From: Desulfotignum sp.
GTDB taxonomy: Bacteria; Desulfobacterota; Desulfobacteria; Desulfobacterales; Desulfobacteraceae
Direction of reading: 5' to 3'
Assembly (NCBI GenBank): GCA_021737445.1
Contig: JAIPDY010000037.1
Coordinates: 1 to 19,596 of the forward strand
DNA length: 19,596 nt
This document shows positions 6,887-14,038 of the stretch, piece after piece (within the stretch, counting starts at the first letter, position 1; each line of letters starts with the position of its first letter). Under the pieces are notes generated by a model, which was not told the DNA's origin, ran no database searches, and saw only the letters and a list, made by a program, of their open reading frames with translations. Position numbers and translations under genes: made by a program.

Positions 6887-7332
6887 GGGCTTTGATTCAA
6901 CGGGTCAAACAGGCCGAGGTGGTGGTGGACGACACCCGGGTTTCAGGCATTGGTCCGGGCATGCTGGTATTGCTGGGGATCCAGGCGGGTGATACAGAAA
7001 AAGACACAGATTATCTGGTGGAAAAGATCATCCACCTGCGGATCTTTGAGGATGACCAGGGAAAAATGAACCGGTCCCTGAAAGACCTGGGTCTGGAACT
7101 GCTGGTGGTGTCCCAGTTCACCCTGCTGGGGGACTGCCGCAAAGGCAGGCGGCCCTCCTTTACCCGGGCGGCCCCACCGGACCAGGCGCAAGCGCTGTAC
7201 ACCGGTTTTATTGAGAGGGCGAAAGCTGCAGGCATCCCCACCGCTGCCGGGCAGTTCCAGGCGGAAATGGCGGTGTCCCTGATCAATCACGGCCCGGTTA
7301 CTTTGATGCTGGATACCCGGCAGATGCAGTGA
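6883..7332 (+). CDS. dtd: D-aminoacyl-tRNA deacylase
   Basis: A 149-residue protein, the standard Dtd length. It hydrolyses D-aminoacyl-tRNAs (and mischarged glycyl-tRNA-Ala), preventing D-amino acids from entering translation. It starts MRALIQRVKQAEVVVDD, carries the active-site motif SQFTLLGD near residue 80 and the cross-subunit Gly-cisPro motif NHGPVT near residue 138. KGRRPSFTRAAPP follows SQFTL as in typical Dtd. The ATG overlaps the PHP stop in ATGA; a longer upstream frame starting at 6841 only reads over the PHP gene. A trmJ remnant starts 7 nt after the stop, showing that dtd was once followed by trmJ. No second dtd copy remains in the window. Confidence 0.95.
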   Translation: MRALIQRVKQAEVVVDDTRVSGIGPGMLVLLGIQAGDTEKDTDYLVEKIIHLRIFEDDQGKMNRSLKDLGLELLVVSQFTLLGDCRKGRRPSFTRAAPPDQAQALYTGFIERAKAAGIPTAAGQFQAEMAVSLINHGPVTLMLDTRQMQ

Positions 7333-7339
7333 TACGCAA

Positions 7340-7397
7340 ATGAATGACCCAGGCCTTGTCATTAAAAATTTTCTGACCCCGGCCACGGCAGGGCAAC
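7340..7397 (+). pseudogene. Remnant of trmJ with in-frame internal deletion
   Basis: The first eight codons (MNDPGLVI) match the start of the intact trmJ at 14323 (MNDPNLVI). The next codon is followed by KNFLTPAT, which corresponds to residues 90-97 of that protein. Bases equivalent to 14347-14589 are missing, exactly 243 nt or 81 codons, which removes the SPOUT motif 1 region. Homology fades near 7397, where an unrelated minus-strand gene tail begins. The remnant cannot encode a methyltransferase. Confidence 0.8.
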
Positions 7398-7407
7398 GTC
7401 TGCCTGC

Positions 7408-7740
7408 TTACTTCTTTCTCGACGGCATACCATCGGTGAGTGATCCGTCCACCGTTTCACAGGCAAAGGCAAAGGTCTCGGCCAGGGTGGAATGCGCGTG
7501 CACGGTTTTACTGATATCCTCGGCATTGGCGCCCATCTCAAGAGCCAGGACAGCTTCATGAATCAGCTCGCCTGCATTCTGACCGCAAATGGCGGCCCCA
7601 ATGATCCTGCCGGTATCCTTGGCAAAAAGTGCCTTGGTCGAGCCGGAATCGGCACCGGAAAACAATGCCCTGCCACCGGCACCCCAGGAAAATTTGCCCT
7701 TCTCATAATCAATTTTCTTTTCTTTGGCCTCTTTTCCAGT
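7408..7740 (-). pseudogene. C-terminal fragment of dihydrolipoamide dehydrogenase
   Basis: Read on the minus strand, about 111 codons match the C-terminal dimerisation domain of E3 / pyridine nucleotide-disulfide oxidoreductases. They include TGKEAKEKKIDYEKGKFSW, GRALFSGADSGSTKALF, GRIIGAAICGQNAGELIHEA and the HAHSTLAETF active-site segment, whose His is the base of the redox centre. The tail GSLTDGMPSRKK is the normal end of these proteins, so the C-terminus is complete. The frame runs into a stop (near 7753) just before TGKEA, and the FAD and NAD domains (over 300 residues) are missing. It is a truncated relic, abutting the trmJ remnant tail to tail. Confidence 0.85.
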
Positions 7741-7785
7741 ATGGAGAATAAGTCAATGGTAAAAGCGATTCAGACCTGTCTCATA

Positions 7786-7814
7786 TTGCAACAGGCTGAA
7801 TCATTTCATATAGT
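7786..7814 (+). promoter_or_regulatory. Predicted promoter of the membrane AraC regulator gene
   Basis: TTGCAA (7786-7791), a 17-nt spacer and TATAGT (7809-7814), with about 30 nt from the predicted start site to the TTG initiation codon at 7849. Confidence 0.5.
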
Positions 7815-7848
7815 GGGTAACAACGTTTAAAAAAGGATAAGGAATCCG

Positions 7849-8949
7849 TTGGAACTTTTCACTGGCAAACAGCTTTTTATCCTCTCCATTGTGTTCAATG
7901 GATTTTTTCTTGGGGCCCTGATATCGGCTGCGTTGCTGATACGAGCCCCAAGATCCCTTCAATCATGGATGTTTACACTCCTTTTTACGATATTCAGCCT
8001 GTTACAGATCCATTATATTTTTTTTCAAAACCAGGCAATTGTCCGATACCCTCTGATCACCCTGCTGCCTGTTATCGCCATTTTCCTGCTGGGGCCGGTC
8101 CTGCTCCAGATCACAAACCATGCCCTGAACAAAGTGTACCAATTCAATAAAAAAGCATGGATACATTTCGTTCCGGTGATGCTGGCCACTGTGGTTTCAG
8201 CCATCGTCATTCTGAATACCGATTTTCAGCAAAATGCATGGCTTTCTCACTATTACTACAACTCAGCAATTTTAAATATCAGTTGTGCCGGTTACTTTGT
8301 CTTCCTTGCCTATTTTGCCGTTTCAACACGTAAATTTGCCGCTGCCTATCTGTTTACAAAAGAGATGATTAGAGACAATCCGCCTGCCCAGGCAGTACTG
8401 GTCATTATTGCAGGAATGATGCTGGCATTCATATTTGACGGCTTCACCCTTGTTTTCAGATCAACCTTCTTCATGGAACTTGCCCTGACATGCCTGAACC
8501 TGGTAATCATCTGCCTGTTTTTTATCCTGTTCAGATATCCCGAATATCCTAAAGCTATCCAGCAGATGGTGGAAAAAGAAAAGAAACGCCGTTCTTATCT
8601 TAAAGGAGTTGATCTTGATGTTCTGGAAAACAAAATCAGTGACTTGATGGAAAACAATGAAATTTTTACTGATGAAGCTCTAAGTCTTGAAACATTGGCA
8701 AAAGAAGCCGGGGTCAGCAAGCACCAGCTCTCGGAATATTTAAATCAGACCGTCAGGGAAAATTTCCCCACTTTTGTCAACCGGTACCGGATTCAAAAGG
8801 CAAAAGAAATTTTGATCCAAAATCCGGATCAAAAAATCCTTGCCGTTGCATTTGATGTGGGGTTCAAGTCCAAATCCACATTCAATGCCGCTTTCTCAAA
8901 ATTTGAAGGCACCACGCCTGCCCGATACAGAAAAAACCACCAAAATTAA
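7849..8949 (+). CDS. Membrane-anchored AraC-family transcriptional regulator
   Basis: A 366-residue protein with two parts. Residues about 8-225 hold six to seven hydrophobic helices (for example LFILSIVFNGFFLGALISAA, LITLLPVIAIFLLGPVL and VLVIIAGMMLAFIF). After a basic stretch (EKEKKRRSYLKG) comes an AraC/XylS DNA-binding domain at about 275-366, with LETLAKEAGVSKHQLSEYLN as the first helix-turn-helix and ILAVAFDVGFKSKSTFNAAF plus GTTPARYRK as the second. It probably senses a membrane or extracytoplasmic signal and acts from the membrane. The TTG start is chosen for its AAGGA site five bases upstream and the family-like N-terminus; no ATG fits better. The downstream small membrane protein gene, 107 nt away, is a plausible target. 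Confidence 0.85.
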   Translation: MELFTGKQLFILSIVFNGFFLGALISAALLIRAPRSLQSWMFTLLFTIFSLLQIHYIFFQNQAIVRYPLITLLPVIAIFLLGPVLLQITNHALNKVYQFNKKAWIHFVPVMLATVVSAIVILNTDFQQNAWLSHYYYNSAILNISCAGYFVFLAYFAVSTRKFAAAYLFTKEMIRDNPPAQAVLVIIAGMMLAFIFDGFTLVFRSTFFMELALTCLNLVIICLFFILFRYPEYPKAIQQMVEKEKKRRSYLKGVDLDVLENKISDLMENNEIFTDEALSLETLAKEAGVSKHQLSEYLNQTVRENFPTFVNRYRIQKAKEILIQNPDQKILAVAFDVGFKSKSTFNAAFSKFEGTTPARYRKNHQN

Positions 8950-8965
8950 AAAAATCCCGATTTTT
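8950..8965. promoter_or_regulatory. Small inverted repeat after the AraC-type gene
   Basis: AAAAAT-CCCG-ATTTTT forms a perfect 6-bp stem with a 4-nt loop, starting at the stop codon's edge and ending in a T-run. It may be a weak terminator or a binding palindrome upstream of the next gene. The stem is all A-T, so stability is low. Confidence 0.25.
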
Positions 8966-9056
8966 CAGGTCCGAATTTATAACTTGGGTCGATATCTGCC
9001 ATTTTTGCGCCCATAATTCAGATAGAGTTAACTTATTTGAAAAGGAGGATTGAATC

Positions 9057-9308
9057 ATGAAACTCAATATGTATGCATTTGCCATGACCGCAGGATTATC
9101 TCTTGGAATGGGCCTTTTTCTTTTTACCTGGTGGGTCATCATGTTTGACGGGGCAACCCACGAGCCGACCCTGATCGGTTCCCTTTACAGGGGATACACC
9201 ATCAGTCCTCTGGGAAGTTTCATCGGTCTGGGGTATGGACTGATCGATGGTTTTTTAGGTGGCGGCATTTTCGCCTGGGTATACAATTGGCTGGCCAAAG
9301 AATCATGA
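9057..9308 (+). CDS. Small 'holin-like' integral membrane protein
   Basis: An 83-residue protein with two hydrophobic helices (about residues 6-30 and 53-78). They are joined by a conserved loop with FDGATHEPTLIGSLYRGY and SPLGSFIGLGYGLIDG. Proteins with this pattern are widely labelled 'bacteriophage holin', but they occur as single chromosomal genes without lysis genes, as here, so a phage role is unsupported. An excellent AAAGGAGG site lies eight to nine bases before the ATG. It follows the membrane AraC regulator and may be regulated by it. It is intact, although debris follows immediately. Confidence 0.75.
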   Translation: MKLNMYAFAMTAGLSLGMGLFLFTWWVIMFDGATHEPTLIGSLYRGYTISPLGSFIGLGYGLIDGFLGGGIFAWVYNWLAKES

Positions 9309-9515
9309 TACACATAAGACTCGATCTCTACAATGAGCTTTCTCACCTGATCTATCTGGTAGTTCTGAACAAGGAAAAAGAGCAGGCAGCCATTCAGATC
9401 CGCGACCCGTGCTGATCTCCTGGTCCAGATCGCCGGCTTTAAAGAGCTGGAAGAGAATTCTTCTGGCGGTCTCTTCCCGGCCGTCGGCATCGGGCTTGAA
9501 CGAATGCAGCAACCG
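9305..9515 (-). pseudogene. Decayed minus-strand coding fragment (frameshifted), unknown family
   Basis: On the minus strand one frame reads LHSFKPDADGREETARRILF then QLFKAGDLDQEIS. After a shift near 9410 another frame continues ARVADLNGCLLFF then LVQNYQIDQVRKLIVEIESY. Both halves are helical, charged and protein-like, and they join naturally if one base is added or lost. I do not recognise the family. The fragment is cut at 9515, where repeat copy 2 begins, and its other end runs into the holin-like gene's 3' end. It may be the C-terminal part of the same gene as the fragment at 9814-10110. Confidence 0.45.
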
Positions 9516-9764
9516 CAGCAGGTCAATCAAGGCACACTCAGGGAACTGTTTTTTCTCTGCATGGTCCGGGAAAATCACAATATCGCGATTCCGCCCAAAG
9601 GTGATTTTCTGGTGGATGATTCCCTGATTTTTGAAGTCGGTGGTAAAGGCAAAACCTTTAAGCAGATTAAAGATATGACAAATTCCTATCTGGCAGTTGA
9701 CGGCATCGAACATGGCATGCGTGCCAGAATACCCCTGTGGATCTTCGGATTTTTGTACTGATGT
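9516..9764 (+). pseudogene. Truncated duplicate of the ATPase 3' end
   Basis: This encodes the last 83 residues of the ATPase at 4737-5972 with about 11 amino-acid differences, mostly conservative (for example S/T, I/L, R/K, V/I), and no indels. It includes GDFLVDDSLIFEVGGKGK and ends IPLWIFGFLY like the parent. The Walker motifs and all upstream domains are missing, so it cannot be an ATPase. An ATG at 9504 lies upstream without a clear ribosome binding site. The conservative pattern suggests divergence under selection before truncation, or origin from a relative rather than a very recent copy. Confidence 0.85.
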
Positions 9765-9813
9765 GAAAACCCTTTTCATTGACCGCATTTAATGGTACAA
9801 ACCGGTCCATGAC
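9516..9813 (+). repeat. Repeat copy 2: ATPase 3' end plus PHP gene start
   Basis: Matches 5727-6024 at a constant offset of 3789. The match stops at the PHP start codon (ATG at 9809), where the sequence turns into MTN followed by a stop. The core at 9766-9809 is identical over 44 bases to 14043-14086 of copy 3, and both differ from copy 1 (GACCGC instead of GACGGC). Confidence 0.85.
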
Positions 9814-10110
9814 CAACTGATGGACCTCAGTGCATGGTTGTCATAAAAAGGTCTTCGAGGGTGGTATTGCGCTATCAATTTTTTAGCATTTTCAATGGCC
9901 TGGGTCTGGAAGTGAATACAATTCAGATACCCCCACATCATTTTTTTTACCATCCACAACTGTTCCCTGCGGAAAAACTTCCGGCTGAAAAGGATCAGGT
10001 CATGGGTGCTATGTATGATCATCGGCCGGCTGTTCTCCAAAAACACCGTTTAACCCTTCCCGAAGCCGTTCCAGATCCGGCCGGCAGGACTGCAACACAA
10101 AATTTTATCC
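9814..10110 (-). pseudogene. Second decayed minus-strand coding fragment, unknown family
   Basis: On the minus strand, one frame reads LQSCRPDLERLREGLNGVF (about 10020-10095). A second frame continues STHDLILFSRKFFRREQLW, VKKMMWGYLNCIHFQTQAIE and NAKKLIAQYHPRRPFYDNHA down to about 9830. The two join after a frameshift near 10010. Composition is protein-like but I recognise no family. It is cut at the right edge of repeat copy 2. The order and orientation relative to 9305-9515 would fit one gene split by the inserted repeat. Confidence 0.4.
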
Positions 10111-10115
10111 GCCTA

Positions 10116-10143
10116 TTGACATTCAGGAACAATATCATGTAAT
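10116..10143 (+). promoter_or_regulatory. Predicted promoter of the acyl-CoA operon
   Basis: A perfect TTGACA (10116-10121), a 16-nt spacer and TGTAAT (10138-10143). The leader to the ATG at 10199 would be about 50 nt. Confidence 0.55.
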
Positions 10144-10145
10144 AA

Positions 10146-10158
10146 AGAACAGTGTTCT
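10146..10158. promoter_or_regulatory. Candidate operator palindrome at the acyl-CoA operon start site
   Basis: AGAACA-G-TGTTCT is a perfect 6-1-6 palindrome directly after the -10 box, covering the expected start of transcription. It is well placed for repression by the TetR-family protein encoded at the end of the module. Confidence 0.45.
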
Positions 10159-10198
10159 CATTGATTTTATTTATTAATTTTTCTATTCTGGGGGTATT

Positions 10199-11704
10199 AT
10201 GGATATAAATCTTGGCAAATTGTTCACCAACCGCGCATTCTTAAGTCCAGACCTCGAAGCCTGTGTGGGAAAGGATTACCGGTATACATTCGGGGAGATG
10301 AATCAGCGAATCAACCGGTTTGCATCCTTCCTGACCGAAACAGGCATCAGGCCGGGGGAGCGAATCGCCATCCTGGCCAAGAACAATGAGCAGGTGCTGA
10401 CCGCCCTGTTCGGTGCGGCGAAAACCGGTATAATCACAGCTGTTCTCAACTTCAGACTGGCACCGCCGGAACTGACCTATATCCTCAACGACTGTAAGGC
10501 CAGGCTGCTCATCTATGACGACGCTTTCTGCGACACGACGTCAGCCCTGAAATCCGGAACCCCGGTGGAGATGTTCGTCTCCATTGGCGGCACAACGGAC
10601 GACAGATCCTTTGAAAATATCCTCATGGATATGGATGATGCAGAACAGGAACCGACCGGTTCCGGAAGCGATCCGGCCGTGCTCATGTACACGTCCGGCA
10701 CGACGGGAAAACCCAAGGGGGCAGTACTCACCCACGACAACTGTTTCTGGGCCGCCGTCGGTCTTGTCCACAGCCTGGACTGGGGCTACAAGTACAGGTA
10801 TCTTTCCGTAGCCCCGCTCTTCCACATCGGCGGACTGGCCCCGATATTTGCCAATGTCCATGTGGGCTGTTCTATGATTTTCATGCCGGACTTTGATCCA
10901 GCTGCGGCCTGGGAGATCCTTGAAAAGGAAAGGATCAATTTTACAATGACCGTCCCGGCCATGCTCCAGTACATGGCCATGGTGCCGGGGGCGGAAAAGC
11001 GGGACCTTTCCCAACTCCGTCACCTGATCTGCGGCGGGGCGCCGGTTCCCAGGCCCCTGATCACCGCCTATGGCCAAAAAAACATTGCGGTATACCAGGT
11101 ATACGGTGCGACCGAATACAGCGGGGCCATCACCTTCTGGACCTATGATATGGGGATGGAAAAAGCCAACTCAGCGGGCAAAGTGGTCTTCCACGGTAGT
11201 GTCAGGATTACCGATCCCATATCCGGGAAAGCCTGTGCCCTGGGGGAGGTGGGGGAGATATGGCTTGCCGGTCCCCAGGTCTTCAAAGGATACTGGCAGA
11301 ACCCGGAGGCTTCCCAAAAGGCCCTGGTGGACGGCTGGTACAGGACCGGCGACCTGGGCACCCTGGATGAGGAGGGCTTTGTCCGGGTGGTGGACCGGCT
11401 CAAGGACATGATCATCAGCGGCGGCGAGAACATCTATCCGGCCGAGATAGAATCAGTGCTCATGGGGCATCCCGAAATTTCAGATGCCGCCGTTGTGGGC
11501 AAGCCCGATGACCTCTGGGGGGAAGTTCCCGTGGCCTTTGTCGTCAAAAACAAAGAAAGCGTATTGAATGAGGCCGAGATTATCGAGATCTGCCGCAGCA
11601 ACCTGGCCGGATTCAAATGTGTCAAGGCGGTTCACTTTGTAGACGCTGTCCCCAGAAACACCCTGGGAAAAGTATTGAAACGGTCCCTGCGGGACCAGGT
11701 TTAA
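10199..11704 (+). CDS. Acyl-CoA synthetase (AMP-forming, fatty-acid/aryl CoA ligase type)
   Basis: A 501-residue ANL-superfamily enzyme that activates a carboxylic acid to the acyl-adenylate and then to acyl-CoA. Motifs in order: the phosphate-binding loop MYTSGTTGKPKGAVLTH (about 163-179), APLFHIGG, ICGGAPVPRP, the adenine/acyl motif YQVYGATEYSG (about 299-309), GWYRTGDLG with the ribose-binding Asp, VDRLKDMIISGGENIYPAE (hinge and A8) and the C-terminal catalytic Lys491 in NTLGKVLKR. The substrate cannot be read from sequence; medium-chain or aromatic acids are both plausible. The ATG has GGGGG five bases upstream. It is the first gene of a three-gene module with an acyl-CoA dehydrogenase (13 nt after) and a TetR regulator. 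Confidence 0.92.
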   Translation: MDINLGKLFTNRAFLSPDLEACVGKDYRYTFGEMNQRINRFASFLTETGIRPGERIAILAKNNEQVLTALFGAAKTGIITAVLNFRLAPPELTYILNDCKARLLIYDDAFCDTTSALKSGTPVEMFVSIGGTTDDRSFENILMDMDDAEQEPTGSGSDPAVLMYTSGTTGKPKGAVLTHDNCFWAAVGLVHSLDWGYKYRYLSVAPLFHIGGLAPIFANVHVGCSMIFMPDFDPAAAWEILEKERINFTMTVPAMLQYMAMVPGAEKRDLSQLRHLICGGAPVPRPLITAYGQKNIAVYQVYGATEYSGAITFWTYDMGMEKANSAGKVVFHGSVRITDPISGKACALGEVGEIWLAGPQVFKGYWQNPEASQKALVDGWYRTGDLGTLDEEGFVRVVDRLKDMIISGGENIYPAEIESVLMGHPEISDAAVVGKPDDLWGEVPVAFVVKNKESVLNEAEIIEICRSNLAGFKCVKAVHFVDAVPRNTLGKVLKRSLRDQV

Positions 11705-11717
11705 AAAAGGAGTTACC

Positions 11718-13319
11718 ATGTCTTTACCCAATCGGGAAAACCCCTATTCATTTGACGAGTTCCTGGCGTGGCGGGACAACGCCGATTTTTATGAGAGTGA
11801 CCCGTTTTTAAAACAGGCCATCCGCTGCTATGCACCAGATGAGTGGGAAGCTCTGGACAAGGCGGCACGTAATATTTCCGTCAAGGTGTCCTCCCGGTGG
11901 AAAAAATTATCCGAGGATGCGGCCGTGCCGGAAAAACGGCCCTACCTGGTCCATTATGATGGGCATAACCACAGAATCGACCACATTGTCCGCCCCATGG
12001 AAACCCTGGCCCTGGAAAAAGAGGTGTTTGGCGAGCGACTCTTTTCCGACAGCACATCCCCCTTTGAAAAATTGATCAAAATGTACCTGATATACCAACT
12101 GGGAGAGGCCTGCATTTCATGCCCCTTGACCTGTACCGAGGGAATGGTGGCCCTCCTGGAATTCTATGCCGACACCCCGGAACTCAAAGAAATTCTGACC
12201 CATTGCAAGGAGGGCTTCGGGGATGACATTGCAATCGGCGCCCAGTTTCTTTCCGAAATCCAGGGCGGTTCCGATGTCCCGGCCAACCTGGTGGAGGCTT
12301 TTGAAACCGACGGTATCTGGCGGCTGTACGGGGATAAGTTCTTCTGCTCGGCCACCCATGCCGATTACGCTGTTGTCACGGCCAAGCCAAGGGGATCTGA
12401 AAAGGTGGGACTTTTTATCGTTCCCGCATGGCTGCCCGGGAACAAGGAAAAGGGGAAACGCAACGGCTGCACCATCAACCGGATCAAATGGAAGATGGGG
12501 ACATCGGAATTGACCACGGCTGAGATTTCCTACGATGGTGCGGTGGCATATCCGGTGGGCCCTCTGGAAAGGGGCCTTTCCAATGTGGTGGGCATTGTCC
12601 TGACCCATTCCCGGCTGACCGTGGGCATCTCCGGAGCGGCCTTTATGGCCCGTGCCTGCCGGGAAGCCGCGGCCTACAGCCGGAAACGAACGGCATTCGG
12701 CCTTGCCATCTCAGACTTTCCCCTGGTGAAAGACCAGATCGACCGGCTCACCCTTTTCTCCAAACGAACCCTGGCAGCCACCTTCAAACTGTACCGGGAT
12801 TTTCTCTCTCTGGACGGGGGCCTGAGAAAGGGGATGAATTCGGACGAACCCGTGGACATGAAGATGAAGCGCTTCAATATCCGGGAGCTGATCATGCTCC
12901 AGAAAATCACGGCAGCCTGGGACAGCACGGACATGCTGAGGCTGGCCATGTCAGTATTCGGGGGGCACGGGGTGATGGAGGATTTCTCTTCCCTTCCCAG
13001 ACTGTTCAGGGATTCGGCCATCAACGAACTCTGGGAAGGCCCCAGAAATGTGCTTCTTACCCAGATGCACCGGGATTTTCAACGGGCATCCGCCTGGTAT
13101 CCCCCGGCCCGGGTTGTGGCTTCCATGCTTGCCGGTGCCAAGCCCGCCGTTCGGGAACACCTTGAAAAAGAGGCGGAAATCCTGGTGGCCCATCCCGATC
13201 TGTTCAGCCCGGATCCCGAGACCCTTGATGTCTGCAGGCGCTGGGACAGGTTCTGCCATGACCTGACCCATGCCTATCAAGACTTGGCCTTGGAAGAGGT
13301 AACGGCACATACGGTCTGA
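11718..13319 (+). CDS. Acyl-CoA dehydrogenase family protein (AidB-like, long form)
   Basis: A 533-residue FAD enzyme, longer than ordinary acyl-CoA dehydrogenases (about 380) and closer to the AidB/long branch. Recognisable pieces: IGAQFLSEIQGGSDVPANLV (flavin-contact region), RLYGDKFFCSATHADYAVV, IKWKMGTSELTTAEISYDGA, SRKRTAFGLAISDFPLVKDQ, MSVFGGHGVMEDFSSLPRLF and RDSAINELWEGPRNVLLTQM. It would oxidise the acyl-CoA made by the preceding ligase, passing electrons to an electron-transfer flavoprotein, but the exact substrate is unknown. The ATG is preceded by AAGGAG at about eight bases. The gap to the ligase is 13 nt, so co-transcription is very likely. Confidence 0.9.
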   Translation: MSLPNRENPYSFDEFLAWRDNADFYESDPFLKQAIRCYAPDEWEALDKAARNISVKVSSRWKKLSEDAAVPEKRPYLVHYDGHNHRIDHIVRPMETLALEKEVFGERLFSDSTSPFEKLIKMYLIYQLGEACISCPLTCTEGMVALLEFYADTPELKEILTHCKEGFGDDIAIGAQFLSEIQGGSDVPANLVEAFETDGIWRLYGDKFFCSATHADYAVVTAKPRGSEKVGLFIVPAWLPGNKEKGKRNGCTINRIKWKMGTSELTTAEISYDGAVAYPVGPLERGLSNVVGIVLTHSRLTVGISGAAFMARACREAAAYSRKRTAFGLAISDFPLVKDQIDRLTLFSKRTLAATFKLYRDFLSLDGGLRKGMNSDEPVDMKMKRFNIRELIMLQKITAAWDSTDMLRLAMSVFGGHGVMEDFSSLPRLFRDSAINELWEGPRNVLLTQMHRDFQRASAWYPPARVVASMLAGAKPAVREHLEKEAEILVAHPDLFSPDPETLDVCRRWDRFCHDLTHAYQDLALEEVTAHTV

Positions 13320-13398
13320 TCCAAATCCTCCTTGAACTGTAACTGGCTTTTCTGGTAGGGTTCAGCTCTTTACCCTGTAACCATTTAAAAAGGTGTAC

Positions 13399-14019
13399 AT
13401 GAAACAGACCCCCTTTGCCAAACTCAAGGAAAAAGAGAGGAAAGCAAGACAGAACCTGATCGTTAATGCAGCGGAGCGGCTTTTCTCCGCCAAACCGTTC
13501 CCCAAGGTCAGCATGAGGGATATTGCCGATGAGTCGGGCATATCCCTCTCTTCCATCTACCGGTATTTCCCGGACCAGGAATCATTGTTCATCGAGGCCT
13601 TAACAAGGGGGGCAAACAAGATACAGACCCGGCTGGACAAGGTAATCAAGGACAAAGGAGCCACAGTTGAGGATCTGGCCGCCACTTTTGTATCCTTTCT
13701 CATCGAAAACGACCCGTACTTCCGCATGATGACCCATTTCATGCTGGATGGTGTCCTAAATACCGCATCCGTGGAAAAACTCAACCGGATCGAACGGGTC
13801 CTGCTGAACCAGTTCAATGCTTTTTTCAGCCGGCTCAATCCAGAGGGCAGCCACCGCCTGACAGCCCATGCCTTTTTCGCCGCCCTCAACGGCATTCTCA
13901 TCACATACCGGAACTACCCCGGCCGGGACATCGAAGATGTGCACAAGCACATGAAGCAACTGGTATCTGTGATGGCGTCCATGTTTTCCCTGACGATAGC
14001 ATCAGGGAATACCCGGTAA
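13399..14019 (+). CDS. TetR-family transcriptional regulator
   Basis: A 206-residue regulator of typical TetR length. The N-terminal DNA-binding domain reads LIVNAAERLFSAKPFPKVSM, RDIADESGISLSSIYRYFPD and QESLFIEAL (about residues 20-65). The C-terminal ligand domain is helical and unassigned. I prefer the ATG at 13399, six bases after AAAAGG; a GTG at 13393 would add two residues. It lies about 80 nt after the acyl-CoA dehydrogenase on the same strand, so it probably senses an acyl-CoA or acid and represses this module through the palindrome at 10146-10158. The repeat that starts the PHP relic begins just after its stop. Confidence 0.9.
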   Translation: MKQTPFAKLKEKERKARQNLIVNAAERLFSAKPFPKVSMRDIADESGISLSSIYRYFPDQESLFIEALTRGANKIQTRLDKVIKDKGATVEDLAATFVSFLIENDPYFRMMTHFMLDGVLNTASVEKLNRIERVLLNQFNAFFSRLNPEGSHRLTAHAFFAALNGILITYRNYPGRDIEDVHKHMKQLVSVMASMFSLTIASGNTR

Positions 14020-14038
14020 CAGCACCCGGCATGTGAAG

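Noticed and set aside
9057..9308. Prophage lysis gene (holin)
   Set aside because: The protein resembles a family labelled holin, but no endolysin, spanin or phage structural gene is nearby, so a prophage is not supported.
9303..9788. 161-codon open frame on the minus strand as an intact gene
   Set aside because: Its first half is antisense to the duplicated ATPase end and its last part is out of frame; only the middle (about 9410-9515) looks like real, decayed coding.
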